From contig NZ_CP013443.1 in assembly GCF_001718835.1 (NCBI RefSeq), positions 186,001 to 250,000 on the forward strand: a stretch of 64,000 bases of DNA. Reading direction: 5' to 3'. Below are positions 45,871 through 55,242 of this stretch, piece after piece. How positions within the stretch are numbered: the stretch's first letter is position 1; each line of letters starts with the position of its first letter. Below the pieces are notes generated by a model. It saw nothing but the letters and a program-made list of their open reading frames with translations, searched no databases and was not told the DNA's origin. The stretch comes from Burkholderia cepacia (GTDB lineage: Bacteria; Pseudomonadota; Gammaproteobacteria; Burkholderiales; Burkholderiaceae). The translations under genes and the position numbers were made by a program.

Positions 45871-48369
45871 ATGGACGGAACCGCACAGGCATTGCAGGCG
45901 GCGCTCGCGCATCATCAGGCGGGGCGCCTCGCCGAAGCGAAGGCGCTGTACGACGCGATTCTCACCGCGCAGCCGGGCCAGCCGGACGCGCTGCATTTCC
46001 TCGGGCTGCTCGCGTGCCAGCTCAAGCAGTACGACGCGGGGATCGCGTTGATGCAGCAATCGCTCGTCGAGCGGCCGGACGCGTCGTACTTCAACAACCT
46101 CGGCAACATGCTGCGCGAATGCGGCCGGCTCGACGACGCGATCGCGCACTACCGCCGCGCGGTGGCGCTGCGTCCGGACTATCCGGAGGCGCACAACAAC
46201 CTCGGCAATGCGCTGCGCGATGCGCGCGACCCGGCGGCCGCGATGGCGAGCTGCGCGCGCGCGATCGAGCTGCGTCCCGGCTACGCGCAGGCGTACAACA
46301 ACCTCGGCAACGCGCTGCATGACCTGGGCGAGCACGCAGCGGCGGCCGCGAGCTACGGCAAGGCGGTCGCGCACGACCCGCAGTACGCGCAGGCGTACAA
46401 CAATCTCGGCAACGCGCTGCGCGCGCAGGACAAGCTCGACGCGGCGGCCGACGCCTATCGCCGCGCGCTCGCGCTGCAGCCCGGCCTGCACGTCGCGCGT
46501 CACGGCCTCGGCCTCGTGCAATGGTCGCAGGGCGCACTGGACGAAGCCGTGAGCACGTTGCGGATCGCGGCCGAAAGCGGCGATGCGAGCGTCCACAACA
46601 ATCTCGCCGGCCTGCTGCGCGACACCGGCGACCTCGACGGCGCCGCCGCGCACTTTGGCCGGGCGATCGAACTGGACGCGTCGATGGCGGTCGCGCACGC
46701 GAACCTCAGCGGCGTGCGCCGCCGGCAGATGCGCTACGCGGAAGCGCTCGCGCACGCGCAGGACGCGATCCGGCTCGCGCCGGACCTCGGCGACGCGCAC
46801 AACAACGCGGGCAACGCCTATCACGGGCTGGCGCAACTCGACGCGGCGCAGGCCGCCTATCGCACGGCCGTCGCACTGAATCCGGCGGACGCCGGCGCGT
46901 GCCACAACCTGTCGGTCGTGCTGCTCAAGCTGAACCGGCTCGACGAGGCGCTCGCGTATTGCCGGCGTGCGCTGGACGCCGGCGCGCCGAGCGCATCGAT
47001 GTACGTCAATCTCGGCGACATCCTGCGCGCGCAGGGCAACGTCGACGCGGCGGTCCCCGCGTATCGCGACGCGCTTGCACGGATGCGCGACGACGCCGAC
47101 GACGGCGCGGCCGAAGTGCTGGGCCGGCTGCTGTTCAGCGCGGCGGCGTCCGCGTGCGTGAGCCCCGCCGACTACCTGGACGATGCGCGGCGCTACGGCC
47201 GGCACCTGGCCGCGCGTTCGACGCGCTACGTGCACGATCCGCGCGCGCGGGCCGCGCGCGCGCAAGGGCGGCCGCTGCGCGTCGGCTTCGTGTCGGGCGA
47301 CCTGCGCCAGCACCCGGTCGGCATCTTCCTGGAAAGCGTGCTCGCGCACCTCGATCGCACGCGCATCGACCTGCGCGTCTATGTGACGTCGGACGAGGAG
47401 GACGCGATCACCGCGCGGCTGAAGCCGCATGCGGGAGGCTGGCGCTCGATCGCCGGGCGCGCCCCGGACGCGGCCGCGCGGATGATTCACGACGACGGGA
47501 TCGACGTCCTCGTCGACCTCGCGGGCCACACGCAGGACAGCGGGCTCGCCGTGTTCGGCTGGAAGCCCGCGCCGGTGCAGGCGAGCTGGCTCGGCTTCTT
47601 CGCGTCGACCGGCTGCGACGCGATCGACTACTTCATCGGCGATGCCTGCACGCTGCCGGACGCCGAGGCGCATCACTTCGTCGAGAAGCCGTGGCGGCTG
47701 CCGGACAGCTGGCTGTGCTTCACGCCGCCGGCGTACGACGTCGCGGTCGGCCCGCTGCCGATGGCGGCGCGCGGCCATCCGACATTCGGCTGCTTCGGCA
47801 AGCTCGTGAAGATCGGCGACGACGTCGTGCGCGTGTGGTCGCGGCTGCTCCATGAACTGCCGGCGGCGCGGCTGCTGCTCAAGGCGCAGGAGCTCGACCG
47901 CGCGAGCGTGCGCGACGCGACGATCGCGCGCTTCGCGCGGCACGGCATCGACGCGGCCCGGCTCGAATTCGAGGGCGCGACGCCGCGCGCCGACTATTTC
48001 GCCGCGTACAACCGCATCGACGTCGCGCTGAGCCCGTTCCCGTACCCGGGCGGCACGACCACGGCCGAAGCGCTGTGGATGGGCGTGCCGGTGCTCGGCG
48101 TGAAGGGCAGCCGGTTCGTCACGCACATCTGCGAGAGCGTGCTGCACGCGGCGGGGATGGGCGACTGGATCGCGGACGACGAGGACGCCTATCTCGCGAA
48201 GGCGATCGACGCGGTGCGCGACCGCGAGCGGCTCGCGGCGCTGCGCGCCGGGCTGCGCGAACGGCTGCTCGCGTCGCCGCTGTGCGACGCGCGCCGGTTC
48301 GCGGCGCATCTCGAAGCGGCGTTCCTCGGCATGTGGCAACGCTATACGGACACGGCTAACGAAGCATGA
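45871..48369 (+). CDS. TPR/GT41 glycosyltransferase 2
   Basis: An 832-residue paralogue with about eleven TPRs (residues 1-430; many NNLGNALRD-type cores) and a GT41 region from about 467 (RPLRVGFVSGDLRQHPVGIF, HTQDSGLAVFGWKPAPVQAS, LSPFPYPGGTTTAEALWMGV). The longest of the four. Its TPR part from 45902 to 46484 is nearly identical at DNA level to that of GT3, unlike the rest of the gene. The TPR solenoid probably selects flagellin. Confidence 0.9.
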   Translation: MDGTAQALQAALAHHQAGRLAEAKALYDAILTAQPGQPDALHFLGLLACQLKQYDAGIALMQQSLVERPDASYFNNLGNMLRECGRLDDAIAHYRRAVALRPDYPEAHNNLGNALRDARDPAAAMASCARAIELRPGYAQAYNNLGNALHDLGEHAAAAASYGKAVAHDPQYAQAYNNLGNALRAQDKLDAAADAYRRALALQPGLHVARHGLGLVQWSQGALDEAVSTLRIAAESGDASVHNNLAGLLRDTGDLDGAAAHFGRAIELDASMAVAHANLSGVRRRQMRYAEALAHAQDAIRLAPDLGDAHNNAGNAYHGLAQLDAAQAAYRTAVALNPADAGACHNLSVVLLKLNRLDEALAYCRRALDAGAPSASMYVNLGDILRAQGNVDAAVPAYRDALARMRDDADDGAAEVLGRLLFSAAASACVSPADYLDDARRYGRHLAARSTRYVHDPRARAARAQGRPLRVGFVSGDLRQHPVGIFLESVLAHLDRTRIDLRVYVTSDEEDAITARLKPHAGGWRSIAGRAPDAAARMIHDDGIDVLVDLAGHTQDSGLAVFGWKPAPVQASWLGFFASTGCDAIDYFIGDACTLPDAEAHHFVEKPWRLPDSWLCFTPPAYDVAVGPLPMAARGHPTFGCFGKLVKIGDDVVRVWSRLLHELPAARLLLKAQELDRASVRDATIARFARHGIDAARLEFEGATPRADYFAAYNRIDVALSPFPYPGGTTTAEALWMGVPVLGVKGSRFVTHICESVLHAAGMGDWIADDEDAYLAKAIDAVRDRERLAALRAGLRERLLASPLCDARRFAAHLEAAFLGMWQRYTDTANEA
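45902..46484 (+). repeat. Long direct repeat copy A (GT2 TPR region)
   Basis: This 583-bp stretch matches 48397-48979. I counted about 11 mismatches by eye (about 98% identity), with no gaps. The identity stops sharply at CTGCAGCCCGG. Confidence 0.9.
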
Positions 48370-50855
48370 ACGATATTCACGACACTCTGCAGTCCGCGCT
48401 CGCGCATCATCAGGCGGGACGTCTCGCGGAAGCGAAGACGCTGTACGACGCGATTCTCACCGCGCAGCCGGGCCAGCCGGACGCGCTGCATTTCCTCGGG
48501 CTGCTCGCGTGCCAGCTCAAGCAGTACGACGCGGGGATCGCGTTGATGCAGCAATCGCTCGTCGAGCGGCCGGACGCGTCGTACTTCAACAACCTCGCCA
48601 ACATGCTGCGCGAATGCGGTCGGCTCGACGACGCGATCGCGCACTACCGCCGCGCGGTGGCGCTGCGTCCGGACTATCCGGAGGCGCACAACAACCTCGG
48701 CAACGCGCTGCGCGATGCGCGCGATCCGGCGGCCGCGATGGCGAGCTGCGCGCGCGCGATCGAGCTGCGTCCCGGCTATGCGCAGGCGTACAACAACCTC
48801 GGCAATGCGCTGCATGACCTGGGCGAGCACGAAGCGGCGGCCGCGAGCTACGGCAAGGCGGTCGCGCACGACCCGCAGTACGCGCAGGCGTACAACAATC
48901 TCGGCAACGCGCTGCGCGCGCAGGACAAGCTCGACGCGGCGGCCGACGCCTATCGCCGCGCGCTCGCGCTGCAGCCCGGATTTCGCGTCGCGCACCAGGG
49001 GCTGAGCGCGACGCTGATCGCGGCCGGCGATCCGCACGGGGCGGTCGAGCATGCGCGCGCGGGGCTCGATCCGCACGACGCGGACGCGCACTACGTGCTC
49101 GGCAAACTGCTGCGCGGCATGAACGATTTCGACAACGCGCGCAAGCTGTTCGAGCAGGCGGTCGCGATCGACCCGGCGCATGCGCAGGCTTGGGCGCGGC
49201 TCGGCGAAGTGCGCGGCCAGCAGGGCGAATACGAGCAGTCGGTGCAGCAGTGCCGGCGCGCGATCGAGCTCGATCCCGAACTGGCCGACGCGTACAACTT
49301 CCTCGGCCTCGCGTATCACAACCTCGACCGGATGGCCGCCGCGGAGCTGAGCCACCGGCACGCGATCGACCTGAACCCCGACGATGCCGACGCGCATCAC
49401 AACCTCGCCGCCGCGCTGTTCCGGCTCGACAAGCTCGACGAGGCGATGAAGCATTACGAGATCGCGCGGGAACTCGGCGTCGATCCCGTGAAGATCCAGC
49501 TGACGCTCGGCGACATCCTGTGGGCGAAGCGCGATTTCGCCGGCGCGATGGACGCGTTCCGCGTGGCGATCGAGCACGACCCGTATCGCGCGTACGCGCG
49601 GCTGATGTTCAACATGTCGAGCTCGCCGGCGTTCACGCCGGACGAGTGGGTCGCGGAAGCGCGCCGCTACGGCGAATATCTCGCGCGCGACGCCGTCCCG
49701 TTCGTGCACGACCGCGCAGCGCGCGTCGCGCAGGCGCGGGGGCGGCCGCTGCGCGTCGGCTTCGTGTCGGGCGACCTGCGCCAGCACCCGGTCGGCATCT
49801 TCCTGGAAAGCGTGCTCGCGCGGCTCGACCGGTCGCGCATCGAGCCGCATGCGTACGTGACCTTCGTCGTCGAGGACGAGGTGACCGCGCGGCTCAAGCC
49901 CGGCTTCGCGAGCTGGACGAAGCTGACCTGCATGAGCCGCGAGCAGGCCGCGCAGGTGATCCACGACGACGGCATCGACATCCTGATCGACATGGCCGGC
50001 CACACCAACTGGAGCGGCGTGCCGATCTTCGGGCACAAGCCCGCGCCGGTGCAGGCGAGCTGGCTCGGCTTCTTCGCGACGACGGGCTGCGGCGCGATCG
50101 ACTATTTCATCGGCGATGCGCATACGTTGCCGGCTGACGAGGCGCACCACTTCGTCGAGAAGCCGTGGCGGCTGCCGGACAGCTACCTGTGCTTCACGCC
50201 GCCGCCGTACGACGTCGAGGTCGGCCCGCTGCCGATGGCGGCGGGCGGCGGCGTCACGTTCGGCTGCTTCGGCAAGCTGACCAAGATCAGCGACGACGTC
50301 GTCGCGCTGTGGTCGCGCATCCTGCATGCGCTGCCGGACGCGCGCCTGCTGCTGAAGGCGTTCGAGCTGGGCACCGGCGACCTGAACCAGGCGACGCTCG
50401 ATCGTTTCGCCCGGCACGGCATCGGCGCGGACCGGCTGATCCTCGAGGGCGGCTCGCCGCGCGCGGAATACTTCGGCGCGTACAACCGCATCGACATCGC
50501 GCTCAGCCCGTTCCCGTACCCGGGCGGCACGACCACGGCCGAAGCGCTGTGGATGGGCGTGCCGGTGATCGGGATGAAGGGCAGCCGGTTCGTCACGCAC
50601 ATCTGCGAAAGCCTGCTGCACGCGGCGGGCATGGGCGACTGGATCGCGGCCGACGAAGCGGCGTACCTCGCGAAGGCGGTCGCGTTCGCGCGCGACCGCG
50701 ACCGGCTGGCGACGCTGCGCGCCACGCTGCGCGAGCGCACGCTGGCGTCGCCACTGTGCGATGCGGCGCGCTTTGCGCGCAACCTCGAGGATGCGCTGCA
50801 CGGCATGTGGGACGTCTACGCGAAGGGTGAGGCGAGCGCCGGGGACGCGCGATGA
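48366..50855 (+). CDS. TPR/GT41 glycosyltransferase 3
   Basis: An 829-residue paralogue with about eleven TPRs and a GT41 region from about 459 (RPLRVGFVSGDLRQHPVGIF, HTNWSGVPIFGHKPAPVQAS, PFPYPGGTTTAEALWMGV). The TPRs after residue 205 are its own (KLFEQAVAIDPAHAQAWARL). The ATG overlaps the stop of GT2 (ATGA). The gene shows no disruption. Confidence 0.9.
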   Translation: MNDIHDTLQSALAHHQAGRLAEAKTLYDAILTAQPGQPDALHFLGLLACQLKQYDAGIALMQQSLVERPDASYFNNLANMLRECGRLDDAIAHYRRAVALRPDYPEAHNNLGNALRDARDPAAAMASCARAIELRPGYAQAYNNLGNALHDLGEHEAAAASYGKAVAHDPQYAQAYNNLGNALRAQDKLDAAADAYRRALALQPGFRVAHQGLSATLIAAGDPHGAVEHARAGLDPHDADAHYVLGKLLRGMNDFDNARKLFEQAVAIDPAHAQAWARLGEVRGQQGEYEQSVQQCRRAIELDPELADAYNFLGLAYHNLDRMAAAELSHRHAIDLNPDDADAHHNLAAALFRLDKLDEAMKHYEIARELGVDPVKIQLTLGDILWAKRDFAGAMDAFRVAIEHDPYRAYARLMFNMSSSPAFTPDEWVAEARRYGEYLARDAVPFVHDRAARVAQARGRPLRVGFVSGDLRQHPVGIFLESVLARLDRSRIEPHAYVTFVVEDEVTARLKPGFASWTKLTCMSREQAAQVIHDDGIDILIDMAGHTNWSGVPIFGHKPAPVQASWLGFFATTGCGAIDYFIGDAHTLPADEAHHFVEKPWRLPDSYLCFTPPPYDVEVGPLPMAAGGGVTFGCFGKLTKISDDVVALWSRILHALPDARLLLKAFELGTGDLNQATLDRFARHGIGADRLILEGGSPRAEYFGAYNRIDIALSPFPYPGGTTTAEALWMGVPVIGMKGSRFVTHICESLLHAAGMGDWIAADEAAYLAKAVAFARDRDRLATLRATLRERTLASPLCDAARFARNLEDALHGMWDVYAKGEASAGDAR
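48397..48979 (+). repeat. Long direct repeat copy B (GT3 TPR region)
   Basis: Copy of 45902-46484. Two such repeats 2,495 bp apart in direct orientation could recombine to delete one glycosyltransferase gene and make a hybrid. Confidence 0.9.
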
Positions 50856-53134
50856 GCGACATCGCCCGGCAGCTGGACGCGGCGCTCGCGCATCATCAGG
50901 CCGGCCGCCTGGCCGACGCGTGCGCGTTGTACGAAGCGATTCGCCGCAGCGAGCCCGACCAGCCCGACGCGACGCATTTCCTCGGCCTGCTCGCGTGCCA
51001 GCTCGGCCAGTTTCCCGCCGGCATCGCATTGATGGAGCGGTCGATCGTGCTGCGCGCCGATCCGGTCTACCTGAACAATTTCGGCAACATGCTGCGCGCG
51101 CACGGCCGGCTCGACGACGCGATCGCGTCCTACCGGCGCGCGGTCGCGCTGAAGCCCGACTACGCGGAGGCGCACAGCAACCTCGGCAATGCGCTGCGCG
51201 ACGCGGGCGATCCGCACGCCGCGATGCTGAGCTGCGCGCAGGCGCTCGCGTTGCGCCCCGATTACGCGCAGGCGTTCAACAACCTCGGCAACGCGCTGCG
51301 CGACCAGGACGAGCTCGACGCCGCCGCGCGCGCATACGACAAGGCGATCGCGCTCGAGCCCGCCTATGCGGACGCGCACTACAACCGCGGCAACGTGTTT
51401 CGCGCGCAAGGCCGGCTCGACGACGCGGTGCGCTGCTACCGGCGCGCGGTCGAGCTGCAGCCGGACCTGCACCAGGCGCATCTCGGCCTCGGGAGCCTGC
51501 TGTTCGAGCGCGACGAACTCGAGCCCGCGATCGAGAGCCTGACGCGCGCGTCGCAGGGCGGCAGCGTCGAAGCCCTTCTCAACCTCGCCGCCGCCTTCGA
51601 CCGCGCGGGCGATCTCGAGCGCGCCGCGGCGAGCCTGCGGCGCGCGATCGCCGCGGCGCCCGACCGCGCCGAGCTGCATCACCATCTGGCGCAGGTGCTG
51701 GTGCGGCAGGGCAAGCGGCCGGAAGCGCTCGAAAGCTGCCGGATCGCGCTCGCGCTGCCGGGCCAGACCGCGCACATGCACGCCGTGTCCGCGGAAATTC
51801 TCTGTACGCTGTGGCACTTCGAGGCCGGGCTCGCGAGCTACGATCGCGCGCTCGAGCTCGATCCGTCCTATGCCGGCGCGCACTCGGGCCGCCTGTTCTA
51901 CCAGGCCAGCATCGAGCGCTGCCCGCCCGCGCAACTGCTCGACCATGCGATGCAATTCGGCGCGCGGATGGCGGAACGGGCGTCACCGCGGCGGCACGCG
52001 CCGCGCGCGGCCGGCGGGCGGACGCTGCGCGTCGGCCTCGTGTCCGGCGACCTGCGCTCGCATCCGGTCACGGTGTTCCTGCTCGGCGTGGCGGCGGCGC
52101 TCGATCCGTCGAAGGTCGTGCTCGCCGCGTACGCGACGCAGTCGCGCGAGGACGCCACGACGGCCGCGCTGAAGCGGCACTGCGTGGTCTGGCGCGACAT
52201 CACCGCGCTCGACGACGAGGCCGCGGCGGACCTGATCGCGCGCGACGGCATCGACGTCCTGATCGACCTGAGCGGCCACACGTCGCTGAACCGCCTGCCG
52301 CTGTTCGCGTGGAAGCCCGCGCCGGTGCAGGCGACCTGGCTCGGCTATTTCGCGACGACCGGCATCGCCGAGATCGACTACATCATCGGCGACCGCCACG
52401 TGCTGCCGGCCGGCGAGGAGGCGCATTTCGTCGAGCGGCCGTGGCGCCTGCCGGACAGCTATCTGTGCTTTACGCCGCCGCAGCAGCCGCTTGCTGTCGG
52501 ACCGCTGCCGGCTGCCGGCAGCGGGAGCGTGACGTTCGGCAGCCTCAACAACGCGAACAAGCTCGGCGACGCGGTGATCGCGCTGTGGGCCCGCGTGCTG
52601 CATGCGGTGCCGGGCTCGCGCCTGCTGCTCAAATCGCCGCAGCTCGACGAGGCGGCGCTGCGCGTGAGCCTGGCCGCACGGTTCGCCGCGCACGGCATCA
52701 CCGCGGAGCGCCTGCCGATGCGCGGCGGCTCGGCGCGGCTCGCGCACCTGAGCGCGTTCAACGACATCGATATCGCGCTCGACCCGTTCCCGTATCCGGG
52801 CGGCACGACGAGCCTGGAAGGGCTGTGGATGGGCGTGCCGCTGGTCACGCGGCGCGGCGAGCGGTTCCTGTCGCACATCGGCGAGAGCATCCTGCATACG
52901 CTCGACATGCCGGAATGGATTGCGCAGGACGACGACGATTATGTCGCGAAGGCGGCTGCATTCGCGAGCGACCTGCCGCGGCTCGCGGCGGTGCGCGCGG
53001 GGCTGCGCGAGCGCCTGCTGAGTTCGCCGCTGTGCGACGCGGCGCGCTTTGCGCGTCATCTGGAAACGGCGTTCGCGCAGATGGTCGACGCGGCCGTCGA
53101 ACGCGCGGAGCGGGAGCCGGCGGCGCGCGGGTAA
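50852..53134 (+). CDS. TPR/GT41 glycosyltransferase 4
   Basis: A 760-residue paralogue with about nine TPRs and a GT41 region from about 388 (RTLRVGLVSGDLRSHPVTVF, HTSLNRLPLFAWKPAPVQAT, DPFPYPGGTTSLEGLWMGVP). It is the most divergent of the four in the catalytic part (TTSLEG instead of TTTAEA) and the closest to the flagellin genes. Its N-terminal overlap with GT3 is ATGA. In B. cenocepacia a predicted glycosyltransferase gene linked to the flagellin genes is needed for flagellin glycosylation. Confidence 0.9.
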   Translation: MSDIARQLDAALAHHQAGRLADACALYEAIRRSEPDQPDATHFLGLLACQLGQFPAGIALMERSIVLRADPVYLNNFGNMLRAHGRLDDAIASYRRAVALKPDYAEAHSNLGNALRDAGDPHAAMLSCAQALALRPDYAQAFNNLGNALRDQDELDAAARAYDKAIALEPAYADAHYNRGNVFRAQGRLDDAVRCYRRAVELQPDLHQAHLGLGSLLFERDELEPAIESLTRASQGGSVEALLNLAAAFDRAGDLERAAASLRRAIAAAPDRAELHHHLAQVLVRQGKRPEALESCRIALALPGQTAHMHAVSAEILCTLWHFEAGLASYDRALELDPSYAGAHSGRLFYQASIERCPPAQLLDHAMQFGARMAERASPRRHAPRAAGGRTLRVGLVSGDLRSHPVTVFLLGVAAALDPSKVVLAAYATQSREDATTAALKRHCVVWRDITALDDEAAADLIARDGIDVLIDLSGHTSLNRLPLFAWKPAPVQATWLGYFATTGIAEIDYIIGDRHVLPAGEEAHFVERPWRLPDSYLCFTPPQQPLAVGPLPAAGSGSVTFGSLNNANKLGDAVIALWARVLHAVPGSRLLLKSPQLDEAALRVSLAARFAAHGITAERLPMRGGSARLAHLSAFNDIDIALDPFPYPGGTTSLEGLWMGVPLVTRRGERFLSHIGESILHTLDMPEWIAQDDDDYVAKAAAFASDLPRLAAVRAGLRERLLSSPLCDAARFARHLETAFAQMVDAAVERAEREPAARG

Positions 53135-53191
53135 GGGGGCGGTGCGGCGTGCATGGGCGCGCCGCGCCGGCCGTTGCTTCCTGCGATGAAC

Positions 53192-53216
53192 AAAAAAAAG
53201 CCGCATTGAAGCGGCT
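53192..53216 (-). terminator. Terminator of the fliD-fliT transcript
   Basis: On the minus strand AGCCGC pairs with GCGGCT around a 6-nt loop, followed by eight T. It is about 80 bp past the fliT stop and on the tail side of the convergent GT operon. Confidence 0.78.
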
Positions 53217-53296
53217 CGACGGTACGGCAACGGCGGTCCGCTCGACTGGCGGCGTCTTGTGGTTCGAAAGGCGCGGCGCACGAGGCGCCGGGCCGG

Positions 53297-53593
53297 TCAC
53301 AGCATGCCGGTCGTCTGGTACAGGCTCGCGGCCTTGATCCGGTCGCGGGACTGCGCAAATTCCGCGCTCAGGCGGTTCCGGTCCGCATGGGCCTGCTCCG
53401 TGATCGACGCGTCGATCGCCATGATCTGCCGGAGCAGGTCCAGCGCGTCCGGCGTCTGGTCGCTGGACAGGCCCATCAGCAGCGGCGAGCGTTCGTCGGC
53501 GAGGGCGGCGACGCGCACCCAGTCGCGCGCGTCGGTCGCCGACTGCATGGCGCGGGTCAGGTCGAGGGCGCGGGACAGGGTGTCGGTCGTCAT
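53297..53593 (-). CDS. fliT: FliT-like flagellar chaperone
   Basis: A 98-residue helical protein directly downstream of fliD. FliT is the export chaperone for FliD and a regulator of flagellar genes in enterics. The LDLLRQIMAIDASITEQAH segment, three predicted helices and the position support the call; sequence identity is low, as usual for FliT. No fliS lies between it and fliD. Confidence 0.75.
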   Translation of the reverse strand: MTTDTLSRALDLTRAMQSATDARDWVRVAALADERSPLLMGLSSDQTPDALDLLRQIMAIDASITEQAHADRNRLSAEFAQSRDRIKAASLYQTTGML

Positions 53594-53626
53594 GGTTCGG
53601 CTCCGAGGGGGCGGGGCAGCGGACGC

Positions 53627-55051
53627 TTACTTGTTGGTGGCGAGCGCGCCGGCACTGTTCGTGCCGCCGAACAGCTGCGTCAGGTACTGCGAGTTGCTGT
53701 TCATCGTCGCCATCAGCGTGTTGAGCGCGGTGAATTGCGCGTTGTACTGTTTCGTCAGCTGGGCCGCGTAGTTCGACAGCTGGGTCTGCTGGCTCGTCAG
53801 GTTCGCCACGTCCGCGTTGATCGCCTTGGTGCGCTGGTCGATCAGGCCGTTCGCCTGCGTATAGCCGGTGATCAGCGAATTGAGCGTCTTGCCGATGCCG
53901 TTGGTCGTGTTGAAGATCGCCGACACCGCCGAGCTGTTCGACGTGAGGGCCGTGGTCAGGGCGGCGGTGTCGACCTTCAGCGAACCGTCGGCGTTCAGGT
54001 TGATGCCGACGGAGGCGAGCGAATAGGTCTTGCCGCCCGTCGTGACGCCGCTGCTGAGCGCCGTCGCGAGCGTGTTCTGGATCGAGGTCAGCGTCGAGTC
54101 GCCGAGCAGCGGGCCGGCGTTCGACGTCGTCGGATCGTAGGACGACAGCTGTTTCGCGGTGGTCACGAAGCTGCTGTACGCGTTCGCGAAGTTGTTGATC
54201 GCGGTCGTCATCGCGGACGTGTCCTGCGACAGCGTGATCGTCTGCGGCGTGTTGAGCGCGAGGGTGCCCGGCGCCAGGGTCAGCGTGACGCCCGTCAGCG
54301 CGCCCGACACGCTGTTCGACGCGCTCGTGACCGGCGTGCCGTCGATCGTCAGCTTCGCGTCGGCGGCCGGCGTGGTCGTCGCATAGCCCGACGTCAGTTT
54401 CGAATTGACGCCCGTGCCCGTGATCGCGATGGTATTGGCTGCGCCGGTCTGGTTCGACTGCAGCACGAGGTGCTGGCCGTCCGAGCCCGTGACGACCGAC
54501 GCGGTGACGCCGGGATTGCCCGACGCGGAGTTGATCGACGACGCGATGTCGGACAGCGCCGCGCCGGCCGACACGTTGACGTTGAACGCGGGGTTGCTGC
54601 CGTACGTGATGCTCAGCGAGCCGGCCGAGATCGTATCCGACGACGTGAGGCCGGCCGACGTCAGCTTGTTGGCGGTCGCGAACTGCGAGACATTGACCTG
54701 GTACGACCCCGCCACGGCGCCGGCGCCGCTCTTGATCGTCGTCGTGATGCCGGTGCCGCTCGCCGTCGCGGCGAGGCTCGAGAGCGTGCTGCCGTTCGAC
54801 AGGCCGGTGATCGCGGTCTGCAGCGCGGACAGGGCGGACTTCAGCTGGCCGATCGCTGTCAGTTGGGTGTTGTCGGTGGTCAGCTTGCCATTGAGGATGG
54901 CCGCTTGTCCTGCCGTCTTCGACTGAACCATCGTCGTCACGAGCGAATTGACGTCGAGCGTCGAATTGGTCGAGCCGCTGATGAGCGATTGCCCGGCCTG
55001 GGCCAGGATGCTGCTGATATCCGCGTTGCTGACGGGGGTGGTAGTGGCCAT
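53627..55051 (-). CDS. fliD: Flagellar filament cap protein FliD
   Basis: A 474-residue FliD (HAP2). N-terminal STLDVNSLVTTMVQSKTAGQ and QTAITGLSNGSTLSSL, a central beta-rich Ser/Thr part (SITYGSNPAFNVNVSAGAAL), and C-terminal QANGLIDQRTKAINADVANL and LTKQYNAQFTALNTLMATMN are characteristic. It caps the growing filament and folds flagellin. GGAG lies about 12 bases before the ATG. Ser/Thr are very abundant, so it is a possible glycosylation target as well. Confidence 0.94.
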   Translation of the reverse strand: MATTTPVSNADISSILAQAGQSLISGSTNSTLDVNSLVTTMVQSKTAGQAAILNGKLTTDNTQLTAIGQLKSALSALQTAITGLSNGSTLSSLAATASGTGITTTIKSGAGAVAGSYQVNVSQFATANKLTSAGLTSSDTISAGSLSITYGSNPAFNVNVSAGAALSDIASSINSASGNPGVTASVVTGSDGQHLVLQSNQTGAANTIAITGTGVNSKLTSGYATTTPAADAKLTIDGTPVTSASNSVSGALTGVTLTLAPGTLALNTPQTITLSQDTSAMTTAINNFANAYSSFVTTAKQLSSYDPTTSNAGPLLGDSTLTSIQNTLATALSSGVTTGGKTYSLASVGINLNADGSLKVDTAALTTALTSNSSAVSAIFNTTNGIGKTLNSLITGYTQANGLIDQRTKAINADVANLTSQQTQLSNYAAQLTKQYNAQFTALNTLMATMNSNSQYLTQLFGGTNSAGALATNK

Positions 55052-55156
55052 GCCGTTGCTCCGGTCGTCCGCGCAATCTCGCGCGATGCGGCGGATCGCC
55101 GCGATTCAATGCAAAGAGGGAGGCGCGCCTCCCTGGAGAATTCGGGTCGGGGGTTT

Positions 55157-55227
55157 TCCGGCGGCGCCACCGTGCATGTGCATGGCGGCGCCGCCGGACC
55201 CGAAGGCGGGCGGGCGCGTGGCCCGCC
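55157..55227 (-). terminator. Two strong hairpins after fliC
   Basis: GGCGGGC (55205-55211) pairs with GCCCGCC (55221-55227), 16 bp past the fliC stop; then a 12-bp perfect stem TCCGGCGGCGCC (55157-55168) with GGCGCCGCCGGA (55187-55198). There is no T-run. They may end or stabilise the fliC mRNA. Confidence 0.5.
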
Positions 55228-55242
55228 GCGCGTGCCTGGCTA

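Noticed and set aside
48342..51029. An 895-codon minus-strand open frame opposite GT3, with a similar one at 45655-48339 opposite GT2
   Set aside because: The two antisense frames resemble one another only because the TPR coding repeats are reflected in them; no ribosome site or domain.
45902..52000. Short regularly spaced repeats suggestive of a CRISPR-like array
   Set aside because: They are 102-bp TPR codon repeats (AACAACCTCGGCAA cores) within coding frames, not direct repeats with unique spacers.
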